From the NCBI RefSeq assembly GCF_901000735.1, contig NC_081542.1:37568571-37632570 (forward strand): a DNA stretch of 64,000 nucleotides, written 5' to 3'. The notes under the pieces are model-generated. The model was given only the letters and a program-made list of their open reading frames with translations. It had not been told where the DNA came from and searched no databases. This stretch comes from Corylus avellana (taxonomy: Eukaryota > Streptophyta > Magnoliopsida > Fagales > Betulaceae). Positions within the stretch are counted from its first letter, which is position 1. Each line of letters begins with the position of its first letter. The position numbers and the translations under genes were made by a program. Positions 1 to 11,259 of this stretch are shown one piece after another.

Positions 1-12
1 CATGCCTATGAG

Positions 13-330
13 ATGTGTTTGGCTCAGCATCAACCACCTCAGACTTCTGTGTCTTTAGCCAACTTGACTGCATATACTCCTGGTCGTGGCAGAAGAGGTC
101 GTTTTTCTTCATCTGGTTGTGGAGGTCAGTTTGGTGGCAGTGGATACTCCTCTCATGGAAGAGGCCATGGCTACTCCTCTCGAGGCAAAGGTCGTGGTAA
201 TTATTTTTCTGTCACATCCGAGGGTTCTCGTCTCACTTGCCAAGTGTGCAACAAGCACAACCTTATGGCAATAAATTGCTACAATCATTTTAACCATGCA
301 TTTCAGCATGAATCTAATGCCTCGCCCTAG
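13..330 (+). pseudogene. Ty1/copia gag C-terminal fragment
   Basis: A Gly/Arg/Ser-rich stretch (residues about 24-65) leads into a CCHC-like zinc knuckle, CQVCNKHNLMAINC, followed by CYNHFNHAFQ. This is the usual layout at the end of plant copia gag proteins. The knuckle is broken: the position that should be His is Leu, and the preceding Gly is Asn. A stop follows soon after and no protease, integrase or reverse transcriptase is seen downstream, so this is a dead scrap. The upstream part is cut by the window edge. Confidence 0.6.
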
Positions 331-595
331 ACTCTGTATTCCTCTTCAAATCTTGTTCCGGATGAAAATTGATATGTGGAATATTTTAATTAAATGGGTA
401 GTAAATGATGAAGTCAAGGTTCGAACTCAGAACTCTTATCTTTGATACTATGTTAAATCACCACTTGTTTCAAAAGCTTAAACTGATAGAAAAAGATAAA
501 TTTAATCATTTAGTCAACACTTTAACACTCAATCTCACGTCTCTAAAGGGAAACCTAAGCACATGTCCGTTAGAGAATTCATATATTGCTATCAT

Positions 596-1136
596 TGTTG
601 GGGAGATAAATGGTTTGGGAGTTTTTACTTAAAATACATTAATATGTACATTTGAACACAACTCTAGCCCAAAAGCCTAAGCTAATGGGTTTAGGTTCAC
701 TTAAGTATATTAAGTACTATTTTTCTTTACATTTTCTCACTGTGAGACTCAACACTCACAAGTGCACACACAACAATCTCCCTCTCACTTATGAGTTTCT
801 TCCACATTGACCCAACTCTCCCCATTCGTCAATCTTTTTACATTTTTAAGAGTGTTCCGTGTCAAGAGTTGACCCGAGGCCCATAGAGTGCAACTCCCAA
901 ACCATACATGTCCAGACACTCGTTCCAAGAAGCTAATTATGACTTTGATACCACTTGGTAGGGAGATAAACAGTTTAAAAGTTTTTACCAATAGTACATT
1001 AATATACATATTTGAATATCACTCTAACCCAAAAAGCCGAAGCTAATGAGTTTTGATCAACTTAGGTATATTAACCACTCTCTTTCATTATACTTTCTCA
1101 ATGTGGGATTCCACACTTATAAGTACACTCACAAAA
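596..1136 (-). mobile_element. TRIM-type LTR element (no coding capacity)
   Basis: Two diverged direct repeats of about 180 bp lie at 596-775 and 956-1136. Next to the second one, on the minus strand, is TGGTATCAAAGTC (953 to 941), a slightly mutated initiator-Met tRNA primer-binding site with a 2-nt spacer. Next to the first, on the same strand, is a purine tract GTGAGAGGGAG. The flanks ATCAT (591-595) and ATCAC (1137-1141) look like a decayed 5-bp target duplication. The internal part is only about 180 bp. Confidence 0.65.
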
Positions 1137-1439
1137 ATCACCCCGTAGCAAAGGGGCGAGGTGTAACGACCCAAAGAAAGCACTAATCACATCTACTTTA
1201 TCATCTAAAAATGACTAATCAATTTGAAAGTTTTCCTAAAATCAATCATAAAGCTCAATTTCACTATTAAAAGTTGACGCAGATAATAATGCATCAGAGT
1301 TGACTCTAATCTGTTATATATGTTCTTTTTTTTTTTCAGAAAAAGGTCGACGTTCAAGTGTTATTATTAGCTTTTTCATTTGTCATTGTAAATGGGAACA
1401 TGTTTTCACAAATAGCTATTCGTGTGCGGGAAAAATTTT

Positions 1440-1600
1440 CTATCAGGTTTTAGCAACAACATATCCAAGTTGATTTTTTTGTCGGCGCAGATACTATTTT
1501 TATTTTTTAATATTAACAATGACTACGAGTCACTTATTAGCGACGACTTTTAGGTCACCGCTAATAATGTCATCGCTTATGACACAATTTCTTGTAATAT
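1440..1600. mobile_element. CACTA-like element end remnant
   Basis: Inverted motifs of the type AGCGACGACTT...CACCGCTAAT resemble the subterminal repeats of the larger element at 25407. A decayed terminus, TTTCTTGTAATA, occurs near 1587-1598 where a CACTA end would read CTTGTAGTG. No transposase is seen. Confidence 0.4.
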
Positions 1601-1611
1601 TTGTACTTCAT

Positions 1612-1927
1612 GGGTGTGTTTGCCAATGGCCCTGGAACGGTACTGTTCCAGGGCCTCCCTCAATCCCAAAAAAAAAAAAAAAATTCACCTCAAAATTAAT
1701 CCCAACATCTCTACTTTTTATATCACATCAATCATTTTTATTATTATTATTTAAATAAAAAAATCACTACAAAATAAATTTTTTACATTTTTCCATATAA
1801 AATATATTTTTTCACTTTTCTCCACAAAACATTTTCACTAAAACCATTCAAACACTTCTTCCCAAAAAAAAGTCTACAGTACCGGCCCTGGAACAGTACC
1901 GTTCCAGGGCCCTTGACAAACAGGGCC
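1612..1927. mobile_element. Tourist/PIF-Harbinger-like MITE
   Basis: A 316-bp AT-rich core is bounded by imperfect inverted ends, GGGTGTGTTTGCCAA on the left and GGCCCTGTTTGTCAA read inward from the right. Both subtermini carry the near-palindrome CCTGGAACGGTACTGTTCCAGG or its variant. CAT flanks both sides as a possible 3-bp target duplication. The more usual TWA is absent, so the superfamily is tentative. Confidence 0.5.
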
Positions 1928-1930
1928 CAT

Positions 1931-2573
1931 AGGGCCATTCCTCCTTAAACGACGTCAAAAAGAGAACTAAAGAAACGTATGCTTCAACAACATTTGGTAA
2001 TAAAAAACAATAACGTTTAGTTTGATTAAATCTGGACCCTTAAATTTTTTTACAGAAGATGTGTTGTAATTAAAGCTACAGCATATAAGCATATGTAAGT
2101 CCGATTCAAAATTATATTCACTTACCTCGTAAACAACACCATGTCCACGCCCATTCTTTTTTGCTTCTAATTCCGTGCTTGTAATTTCATTTATAGCTTC
2201 ACACGAGAAACAAGTCAACTCTAATTAATCAATCAACTAAGTTAAATGAATATAAGAGGAGTTATATATTTTAAAATATGTGCATACAACAACAGCACTA
2301 GTGGACTCTATAATACTAGAGACTGAAAATAAACTTTTTTTCTAAATACCAAATGACACCTCATGTATAGAAATGCAACAAATTTTTGTTTGTTTTACTG
2401 GGAGTCACTTCTTGACAGAACTTTGATTCAATCCTACTTGATGGGAGCTAAATATCCTCTCATATTGAACTGTTTGACACATTAAGTGAATTTGAGGTGG
2501 TTCAGCCTTAGAGGTCTACAATGTATGAAATAGCCGAAAGCAAAAGTGTGTACATTTTTATTATATTCAACTA
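1931..2573. other. Intergenic, nothing recognised
   Basis: AT-rich sequence with only short chance reading frames. No conserved domain, RNA gene or clear repeat boundary is seen. Confidence 0.5.
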
Positions 2574-2586
2574 TATGAAATTGTTT

Positions 2587-3627
2587 AGTACTTATAGTTT
2601 CGGTTCTATCTTTAGAGAGAGATCCTCCTCATTCTCTCTAAAAAAAGTAAGGGTTTTCCATTTTTTGTGAGGCATTTCCTCCACCTCCGGTGGTTTTCTA
2701 AGGGAGGAGGGATTGATCTCTTCCCCTCTCACGTCCCTTTCCTCATTTCTTCCTTCCTTGTTATTTTTCTATTGCCTTCCATTGTTTTCTCATTTGTTGA
2801 TGTTTTTATTTTATCCAAATAACACCGTTGCAGCGCTCATGGCCGAATGCCCCATGTCGCCGCGTTGCTCTCCATCATAGTCCCGCTCCTCCTCACCGGT
2901 TGTTTCATGGTTCTGTAGAGGTTCACAAATCTGGCTTTTTCAAGGTCGGATTTGTAAACCTCCATCAGCCCTGCCCTCAGGCGCGCCCCATCACAATGCT
3001 TTTGTGCCTCCCACGCTTCTCACTGCTCTCGTCTGTGTGACCATTCAGCCACCATGCGCCAAGGCATGGCCCTTACACACCTGCACGTGGATCTCACTCG
3101 CCATAGAGTGTTATCCATGCACCAGCACATGGACTCCCCGCACCTACTCGCGGCGTCTCCCGTTCATTTCTCCACTGACCTCCTTCATCATTGCAGCTAT
3201 TTAATGGTGTTTTATTGTATTTATGTTGTTTCTTTCGTGTTTTGATGCTTTCGTTTTTTTAGGGTTATTGTCTTCTAGTTTTTATGTGGTTTAATCTAGT
3301 CAAGGAGACTTTTGTAGCTGACATTCGTTTCTCATTGACAGATCCCATTCGGTTCTCGACTGTACCTCCCCCTCCAACTACCACTTCACGGTAATTGTTG
3401 CCATTACCTCGTAAAGCTCCTCATCATGCCATTTTTTCATATGTCCCGGCTTGTTTATAATTCTTTTGGAATCATTAATGGATCCATTGACTATTGTTTG
3501 CTTCTTTATTGCCTTTACCAATTGGGCTTTGTTGTTAAGGAATCCACCCCTTCATGGGTTTTTGATCCCATGTAATCTTTTCACATTATTGAATTTTAAA
3601 AAATAAAAAAATAAAAAATAAAACCTT
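2587..3627 (+). mobile_element. Non-coding retroposon with A-rich tail
   Basis: About 1 kb of GC-richer sequence ends in an A-rich tail (3597-3623). It is flanked by 13-bp repeats, TATGAAATTGTTT at 2574-2586 and TATAAAATTGTTT at 3628-3640, with one mismatch. That is the mark of target-primed reverse transcription by LINE machinery. Only short reading frames are present and none resembles a LINE ORF, so it is a LINE deletion derivative or a retroposed transcript of unknown source. Confidence 0.6.
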
Positions 3628-3929
3628 TATAAAATTGTTTTACAGTTTGGTAGACATTCAAAAAAAATAAGGTCAGGTAGAAAATTGTATTTAAAATACC
3701 TTCTATAAGGTAAGGTAGACATTCTATAAAATTGTATTTATAGAGAAGCTAAGGTGTGGTAGATAAGGTAAGGTAGAAAATTTATGATAGACATTCAAAA
3801 AAATTAAAACAAAGCTTAAAATGAAAAATACCTTAACATAAATTTTTTTTAAAAAAAAAATCTAATATTGAAAATATTCTAGCAGTTATATTCTGATAAA
3901 TATTAGACAAAATTATATTCATAAAATAA

Positions 3930-4136
3930 GGCTGGCTTGTTGAGTTCGGGTCAAACCCTTTGATTCACCCACCCATTAAAGGTCAACCTTGACACGATCA
4001 ATTTAAATAAGCGAGTAACACAACACGACCTATTTGGCCTGTTTTACAAACAAGTCATGTTGGGTTGACCCAACCCAACCCGCATAACCTATTTAATAAA
4101 CAGGTCGTGTTGGGTTGACCTAAACAAATAAACAAA
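3930..4136. repeat. hAT-associated GGTTGACC-rich repeat
   Basis: Repeated GGGTTGACC, GGGTCAA and TTTAATAAACAGGTCGTG words make up this stretch. The same word set recurs around 9890-10040, 33480-33600, 36180-36500 and 37000-37210. Such word sets are common in decayed non-autonomous hAT elements of dicots. No complete ends are resolved here. Confidence 0.35.
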
Positions 4137-4528
4137 TAGGGGTGTAAACGAGCTGAGCTTGGACGAGCTTTCCTTGTCTGAGCTCGAGCTCGAGCTTGAC
4201 ACGAGTCTAAAATTGGTGTTCGAGCTCGGCTCGTTCAAGTTTGTGTCGAGCTCGAGTAATTTGGCTTAAATCAAAGCACTCCATAACAAAACCCGTTGAT
4301 ACCTATTGAACACCCACAAAGGGATATCCAAACCAAAACTCAACCTTAAACAAAATCCTACAAATTCATATGATGTTTACAATCAAACCTTAATGGGTAA
4401 GACAAAACTGTAAGGAGAAGCTTGGATTGTTAGCTCTTTTGCTCCCAATGGCCGGAACTTCTTCATCCTCCAAGTCGTGCGTCCCTCATTAGGTTCACTT
4501 CTCTCTCGGTAGTTCTCTCTCCTCTACA

Positions 4529-4559
<31 letters not shown>

Positions 4560-6170
4560 CGTCATCTCTCTCTGTTGTATGTCGACAAGCATGAAGTGGA
4601 GGAGAGTTTGGCCGTTCTGGGTTGAAGATTAAAGGGAGGAGGTGTAAAAGATGAGAAATAGAGAATAGAGATTTGAGATTTGAGAACAAAGGGCTCAGCT
4701 CTTAGAGCATTCCCAGCAGCTACCCAACCATTTTCCCTATATTTAAAGATCCAAACTACTTTTTACTTCCTTATCTAAAAAAACTCCACAATAGCTTCCC
4801 TTTACCATTCCCTATATCATTAAAATATTATTTTCATTTTCATTAAAATAATATTTTCTTTTATTCTAAATTTTTTTTTCTTTTTCTTTTCATTTCTCTC
4901 TCATCTCCGTCTTCTTCACTCTGTTTCCTTCTTTTCTTTCCCCCAAGCCACACCTCTCTGCCTTTCTCTATCTCACTCTCTGCCTCACTTTCCCCCCAGC
5001 AGGTTCTCGCTCACGAATACAGACAGGGAGAGAACAGGGGAGAGAGAGAGTGATGCAGAGAGAGCTGGGAGAGGGATGGAGAGAGATGGTGAGAGAGAGA
5101 TAGCACAGCAGAAGGCCACGGCGAAGCCGTGAGTGGCTGGACAGCGGCTTATGGTCTCAGAATCATTCCTTGGGTAAAATTCTCCTTCTTTTAGTTATGG
5201 GTATTTGATTGTGATCGGGTTGATTCTCTAGGTATTCAATTTGGGTAATCAATTGTGTTGTTGAGGATTTTTGATTGTCTTGAGTGGCTGGTTGGGTGTT
5301 GAGTTTCGGTTCTAATTGAGGTGTTCTTAGAATCTGTTTTGAGATGGTTTAGCCGAATGGATCAAGAGTTTCTTGAGTTTTGGTTGAGTTGCTGAGTTCT
5401 GGAACGATTTAAGTTCTTTGGGGAAGATTGATTTTGTGGGTTTTATTTGTTGTTTAATTTTGGGTGTAAATCCTTTGAGTGGCCATGAGAGTGAAGATGG
5501 AGTATTGAAGATGAGGTGCAGAAGAAGAAGAGGGTGGAGAAAATGGCTTGCAGAAGAAGAAGAGGGCAGCTTGCAGAAGAAGAAGAGGGCGGAGAAGAAT
5601 GGAGAAAAATAATGGGCGTGAAAAGATGTGAGAGGAGAGAGATTTTTTTTTTTTTATGATTATAATAGGGCAATGGATCGCTACAGTTGAACCCAAAACA
5701 TTGGGTTCAACTGTAGCGGCTGATGGTTTAATGAACCATATAGGGAATCTGCTGTGGGACGTTTTTTGCGATTTTTTAGTCATATTCCCTAAATTTAGGG
5801 AACAGACTCCCTTATAGGGAATCTGTTGGAAATGCTCTTAGGGTTATGACCCAACGTGATCCACGTGACTGTGGATAAGATTTTATTTTTTAAAAAGCCC
5901 TCTAACTTTCAAAATCGCATTACTACCCTAATTTACCTTATTTCTTTCTTTCCAATTGTTATTTAAGCCCTTCTATTTATTTTAACTATAACTTATCCTT
6001 ACAATTAATAATTTGTTACTTAATTTATACTATATATATATATATATATATATATATGTTCACGAGCCTAACCGAGTCAAGTTGAGCTTGTATCGTTAAT
6101 ATTCGAGCCAAAATTTGTGTTTACGAACGACTAATTTAATAATTGAGTCGAGCTTATACAAGCCGATCTC
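4137..6170. mobile_element. hAT-like element, left end and truncated right end
   Basis: The left terminus TAGGGGTGTAAACGAGC at 4137 is followed by repeated GAGCTCGAGC words. Matching right subterminal sequence (CGAGCCTAACCGAGTCAAG...) lies at 6062-6165 but stops before the terminal ACACCCCTA. The same family is complete at 7674-8627. The Harbinger-like element at 4705-5837 sits inside it. Confidence 0.45.
4705..5837. mobile_element. PIF/Harbinger-like non-autonomous element
   Basis: Inverted ends GAGCATTCCCAGCAG (left) and GAGCATTTCCAACAG (right, read inward) are flanked on both sides by TTA (4702-4704 and 5838-5840), the usual PIF/Harbinger target duplication. The 1133-bp core has GA-rich and repeated GCAGAAGAAGAAGAGG tracts and no transposase. 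A related element is at 59120-60002. Confidence 0.65.
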
Positions 6171-6628
6171 GATATTGGACTTGTGTCCAAAACTCCAATT
6201 GAATGAATAGTGTTTTGGTTAGAACAAAAAACATATCCAATTATTCTCTCATGGAATATATATATGTGATTGTGTATTGCCCAATTATATGCATGTGAGA
6301 TCTCTAAGATACATTGTATTTGAGTAATGGTGTGAGTATCACAGAAAATCATACTCAAAGATCCTTACAACTTATAAAACTTGTTGCTCGTAGTCATAAG
6401 TAGAATTGAGAATTCCATCTAAACTACAACATGTTAAACCTCAAGTTGCTTATCTTGGTCATGAGAAGTAGGGAGGCTTCAAGTTAATATGTTGGGGTAT
6501 TGCAAGGTTGTGTCATACACCGAATAGGACCACTTGAGTCATCAATTATATATACTATCATAACAATTGATGTACGTGCACAACATTTTAACATTTACTC
6601 TAAATCCTAAGAAGTTCGTGAACTCATA

Positions 6629-7044
6629 TATTATGATCTTAGTGTCCCACATAGCTTAAGTTTAATCTTAATCATGTGTATATAAGCTTTTGGGTACCCT
6701 TCCCTTGCAAGCCAATTTTCAAGGGTGAGTTATACCCAAAGTTTTTATCATTTGATATCAGAGCTAACCACCATGTCGAGAGGTTCAAGTCACAGAGAGG
6801 GCTACCTATGGGCTATAAAATACTGATAGGTGAGTGGAGCCGCCAAAAGAGAAAGGGCTACCATCGGGTCAGTGTCAATAGAGTGGGCCGTCGTAGACGT
6901 TGACCACAGAAGCGTGGTAGTATGTTACGATCCTAGTGTCCCACATGGCTTAAGTCTAATCTTAACCATGTGTATATAAGCTCTTGGGCACCCTTCCCTT
7001 GCAAGCCGGTTTTCAAGGGCGAGTTCTACCCAAGGTTTGTATCA
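6629..7044 (+). mobile_element. TRIM element with intact LTRs and target duplication
   Basis: Two 122-bp direct repeats lie at 6629-6750 and 6923-7044. After the first is TGATATCAGAGC (6753-6764), one base off the initiator-Met tRNA primer-binding site. A perfect 5-bp target duplication TCATA flanks the whole (6624-6628 and 7045-7049). The internal region is 172 bp and encodes nothing recognisable. Equal LTR length and the exact duplication point to a fairly recent insertion. Confidence 0.8.
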
Positions 7045-7673
7045 TCATATGTGAGGTGTTGATTACTTAGATGTATCTAAGAGTGGGACTTATCGCCAGT
7101 CAATAGTACTCAGTACGTTGGATAACCACATATAACATTGTAGGAACATCGACTTCAAGAAGGAAACCAAATCCCTTGTGAGAGAACAAAGTGATAAGGA
7201 ATACTTCTCTTGTTTTAGATTTAATGGTAAATATTAACTAAAAAGCTTAAGCCCAAGTGTTTTCAGTAGGTACACTCAAAACTTATACATATAAAAGGTG
7301 AGATGTATTCTCATAATGTACATAAGGATAATCATGAATTTAAATTAGTGACTCATAGAAAAGAGATAGTGAACAAAATAACAGAAAGACTTTGGTTCAA
7401 CTACAGAATGATTCTATGGAGCGGTAACATGCAATAAGAATGTCATAAGAATTAATTGATTAAATCAAAGATAATCATCAGAGTGCAGTCACAATTTTTT
7501 AGTAGAATTAATTGTGGTTAAATAGTGTCATGTGATATAATCACAAACCTATTAAGCTAATAATATTTTTCCTTAGGTCTCTCTTTGAGCTGATATAAAT
7601 TGACTAGAAAATTATATTGTTCCTCAGTTATTTATTTACTTTATTGGGATGTTTTATTTTAATAAAACATAGG

Positions 7674-8627
7674 TAGGGGTGTAAACAAGCCAAGCTTGAG
7701 CAAGTTTCCCTTGTTCAGGCTTGGCTCGTTTAAATTTTACTCGAGCTCGAGCCGAGCTCAAGGGTAAGCCAAAAAAAATTGAGCTCAAGCCCATAATAAG
7801 TCAAGCCGAGCTAGCTCGCGAGCTGGCTTTTATATTTAATTTTTTTAAAAAAAAAAAAAAATTAACTTCAAGTACTCTTAAACAGCTTAAGAAGCCAACT
7901 TGCGTATAAACATTTGCTTAGCCTGGCTAGTCGAGTATGGAGCCTGAGTCAATACAATAAGGTACTTAGTTTCAAAGAGAGAGGATATGCATCCTTTTAT
8001 AGATAAGCAAACTTGGGGATTGGTGTTTTCTTAGCAATGTAGGACAACTTAACAGGTTGTATTCAGACTGGATTGTGACAACGCTCCCTACAAAAAAAAT
8101 ATTTTTTCAACGTCTCTCTCTTAATCTCCCTCACCAGTTATAGCGCATCTTCCACCTAAACTCTCATTTCCTACTCTCTCACTCTCGCTCACCAGATAGG
8201 TAGTGATAGTTTTTTGGTCTGTTTGATTCTTCAATAGTTTCTGCCTTTCGCAATCTTCCTCAATAGTTTTTGCTCGATTCTTCTTTCTTTTGTTTGAGTC
8301 TGCTCTAATTGAATCAGGGTCTTTTTAATGATTGCTCTCTCTCTCTCTCTCTCTGATCACAAATGGTCTAGAATTTTTCATTTTCTAACGCTTAAATATA
8401 AATGCAATTTTAAGATTATAATTAATTATGTGTTACTTAGTTTATATATATATAGACACACGCACACACGAGCTTATACGAGCTTACTCACGAGCCTAAC
8501 CGAGTCGAACCGAACTTGCTTCGTTTAATATTCGAGTCAGGATTTGTGTTCACGAAGCATTTCATTTAATAATCGAGTCGAGCACGAGCCGATCTTGAGC
8601 GAGCGGCTTGCTCACTTAACACCCCTA
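7674..8627. mobile_element. Non-autonomous hAT-like element
   Basis: The termini are TAGGGGTGTAAAC on the left and TAGGGGTGTTAAG read inward from the right. They are flanked by 8-bp repeats AACATAGG (7666-7673) and AATATAGG (8628-8635), one mismatch, as expected for hAT. GAGC/CGAGCTC words fill both subtermini. There is no transposase; the core holds a (CT)n tract and a (TA)n/CACACG microsatellite. Confidence 0.7.
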
Positions 8628-8635
8628 AATATAGG

Positions 8636-9745
8636 CTAAAATATTTATTTAATCTTGTTGATTATTTAGAGAAATTGGATTTGGGAATTAAATAGAGCAT
8701 TTGGCTCATAATTTAATTCATGCAGGCTCAGAAATTAAAATAAGACTTGGGCTTATAATTCTAATTCTTTAAGCTTGTAAAATGACTTTGGGCTTTTTAG
8801 AATTAATTCCAAATTGCTAAAGTTAAATGAAATGAGAATTGGGCTTGAGAATAAAACGCAAGCCCAAGTGCTAAACCAAGTGGGAGTGAGAGTGGGCTAG
8901 GGCTTCTGGCCCTAGCCTAGGCGCATGAGGAGAATCTTTTCTCCCCATGGCCGTGTATATGGAGGGGCAATGGTGGTCTTTTGAACCCCCTTGTCCGACT
9001 TCTATAAGGACAGGGATCTCTAATCCCAGTTCCACATGGTTTAAAATTCCTTCTTCTCTAGAAATCCCAGTATTATAAATATAGGAGCAATTGAGAAGCA
9101 AAAACACACACCCTGGTCTAAAGCTTGTGAATTTTTGTGAAAAAAAACAAAAAAAAACAAAAACAAAAAACAAAAAACAAAAAACAAAAACACAACACAA
9201 CACAACTTTACTCTCCCACAAGAGTGTATGCAAGGCCACTAGAGAGTTTTCTCCCCCCAAAGTTTTGCTTATAGTTTTATCTTGTTCTTGAGAAAACTTT
9301 GTGAGCCCACACTCATAGTCATATTCGGTCATCAAAGAGAAGGTCTAATGGGGCGATCTTCTCCCCAATTGTTTGAAGATTTTGAAGTTCTTGATCAACT
9401 CTCAAGTCTTCAAAAAATTTTCGTGAATATGATGAAGAATATAAAGAGGTTCTTCAAGTTCATGATACGAAGGCGAGATGAGTATGGACCAATACTTGAA
9501 GTTTGCAAGCATGTTGAAACTTCAACTACTTAGTCCAGCACAAACCGAAGAATCGATTGATACTTCTACGCCCCAATGCGTAGGAGAGGCTGAATCTTCA
9601 TGTAAGTAATTATAACTCATATGTTTGCTTTAGATCCAAAGATGTTTGTCTTGATGGTAAAATGTTTCGGCGATCATTTTTATTACACTGCGTAAAAAGA
9701 AAATTTTTGAAGTTTACTTTTACAAACATACGATCCCAACACTTG
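8636..9745 (+). other. LTR-like sequence (possible solo LTR)
   Basis: A TATAAATATA box is seen near 9074, followed by an A-rich leader. The 3' end, near 9733-9742, reads ATACGATCCCAACA, reminiscent of plant LTR 3' ends. No primer-binding site, coding region or second LTR is found. A reading frame at 9282-9533 has no recognised domain. The LTR may begin upstream of the inserted TRIM and hAT elements, so its left edge is uncertain. Confidence 0.3.
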
Positions 9746-9779
9746 AATTCACTCACCTATATATATATATATATATAAG

Positions 9780-9892
9780 TGTGCTCACAAACCTAACCGA
9801 GTCAAGCCGAGCTTGTATCGTTAATATTCGATTTGAGCACGAGTCGAACTTATACGAGCCGATCTCGAGTTCGCTCACTTACACCCCCTATA
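9780..9892. mobile_element. hAT-like right-end remnant
   Basis: This resembles the right ends at 6062-6165 and 8480-8627 (ACCTAACCGAGTCAAGCC, then CGAGCCGATCTCGAG) and ends in CACTTACACCCCCTA. No matching left end lies next to it, so it is a leftover of the family, perhaps separated by later insertions. Confidence 0.5.
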
Positions 9893-10213
9893 AACGTAAG
9901 TATACGGGTCAAACAGATTGATTCGTTTATTAAACAATTTAGTTTGGGTCAACCAAAATTGACCCCAATTACCAGATTATCCCAAATCGATCATAACCCT
10001 CTAGTTCGTGTCATATTGATGAATTGTGTTAAAACTTGTTAGCCTAACTCATAATGTAAGTGAGTAATCTTATCCCAAAAATTGTGAGTGTTACCTATGA
10101 AAGCATATGAGTCACTTTTATTTGTTCGCATTGTCTGAATTTGTTATTACTTTTGTGATATACGCAAAGCCTAACATTTTGAGTAACAAATAACAAAACC
10201 AAAATTCACTTAC

Positions 10214-10982
10214 TTTCATCGTTCTTCCTTAGCCCCTTCACGCTTACATAGATGCCCGTGGAGATGATTAGTACCACGGAAGCAACAGCTACCACAAACT
10301 TATTGATGATCACGAAAATTAAAGATCTATCGTGCGCTGCAAAAACCATAACCCTGTCTCATTAGAACATTCCAAGGGTTGTGTCTTAGAAGAAATAACC
10401 TTAAAAGCATGGATAACTTATAATTATTAAGGAACATGTACCTTCTCTGTTATTTGCATTGGTCGATGTTCTTGGTGACGCAGCAGTTGTAAGGTTATAG
10501 AACGGGTAGACCTCAAACCTGGTATTACAGGCCGACATGTTATACAGGTTCGACCTAAAGAATTTCTGACTAGTTTTCTCGGCGCCACGAATGGAGCGAT
10601 TTGAGTAGCGCAGCATACATTCGTCGTACCATCCAATTGCCTCCTTTTGCTGGGGACAGCGCTCGGTGAGAAGCAACTTAGCGTCGTTGAGGAAACCACG
10701 GCAAGCATGTGGGTTAACATCTCCTCTACAAAACCCATTTGCGTATACTTGGTCGGAGTTTTGGCCGTCATCGTAATGGGAGACCCCACAGTCAACTTCG
10801 GTGGTGGTGGGGAGGGAGAAGAGGGGGTCACTGAAGTTTGCCTCGTAGCTGCTATTACCGGCGCTGTTTCCACCCTTGTCGTGTATACAAAAGTAATAAA
10901 GGAAGTCCGGTCGCGCGACAGCTTGGGCGGTGAGTATAAAAATGGAAGATAGGAGGAAAAGTAGTGATGTTGAGGAAACCAT
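10214..10982 (-). pseudogene. Truncated cysteine-rich receptor-like kinase (DUF26 + TM, no kinase)
   Basis: Exon 1 (10982-10442, ATG at 10982) encodes a signal peptide (about residues 1-23) and a Gnk2/DUF26 stress-antifungal ectodomain. Exon 2 (10336-10214) encodes a membrane span and a basic stop-transfer tail. Donor GTACAT, acceptor TTTTTGCAG and phase agree. CRKs normally have two DUF26 domains and a cytoplasmic Ser/Thr kinase. Here residues up to about 135 match the first domain (WYDECMLRYSNRSI), and then sequence typical of the end of the second appears (CNTRFEVYPFYN). This suggests an internal deletion fused the two. The C-X8-C-X2-C motif is damaged: CRGDVNPHACRGF has Phe for the third Cys. 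Below 10214 no kinase exon is found, and reading on gives a stop at once. It is probably dead, or at most encodes a short membrane-anchored DUF26 protein. Confidence 0.75.
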
Positions 10983-11085
10983 TGCCTTGTGTTGCTTCTT
11001 TACTCTTGGTTCAACAATGGCGAGCGTGTTTAACTAGCTAGACGGTGACCTATTGTCAATGCATGTGGTCAAGGGGAAAATTACT

Positions 11086-11256
11086 AAGAACTTGGCATTC
11101 AGAGTGCCAATTTGACAATCCAATGTGAAACTTCCATGATTCCATCCCTCGCGAGGAAATTGCCAAGAACTAGGTATGCAGAGTGCTAATTTGACAATTC
11201 AATGTGAAACTTCCATGATTCCATCCCTCGCGAGGAACTTGCCAAGAACTGGGCAG
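11086..11256. repeat. 79-bp tandem repeat, about 2.1 copies
   Basis: The unit starting AAGAACTTGGCATTC recurs at 11165 and begins again at 11244, giving a period of 79 bp with few differences. It lies about 100 bp upstream of the CRK remnant start codon, in its former promoter region. Confidence 0.75.
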
Positions 11257-11259
11257 AGT

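Noticed and set aside
9282..9533. 83-residue open frame after an LTR-like leader
   Set aside because: No domain or conserved motif, and its context is an LTR-like region.
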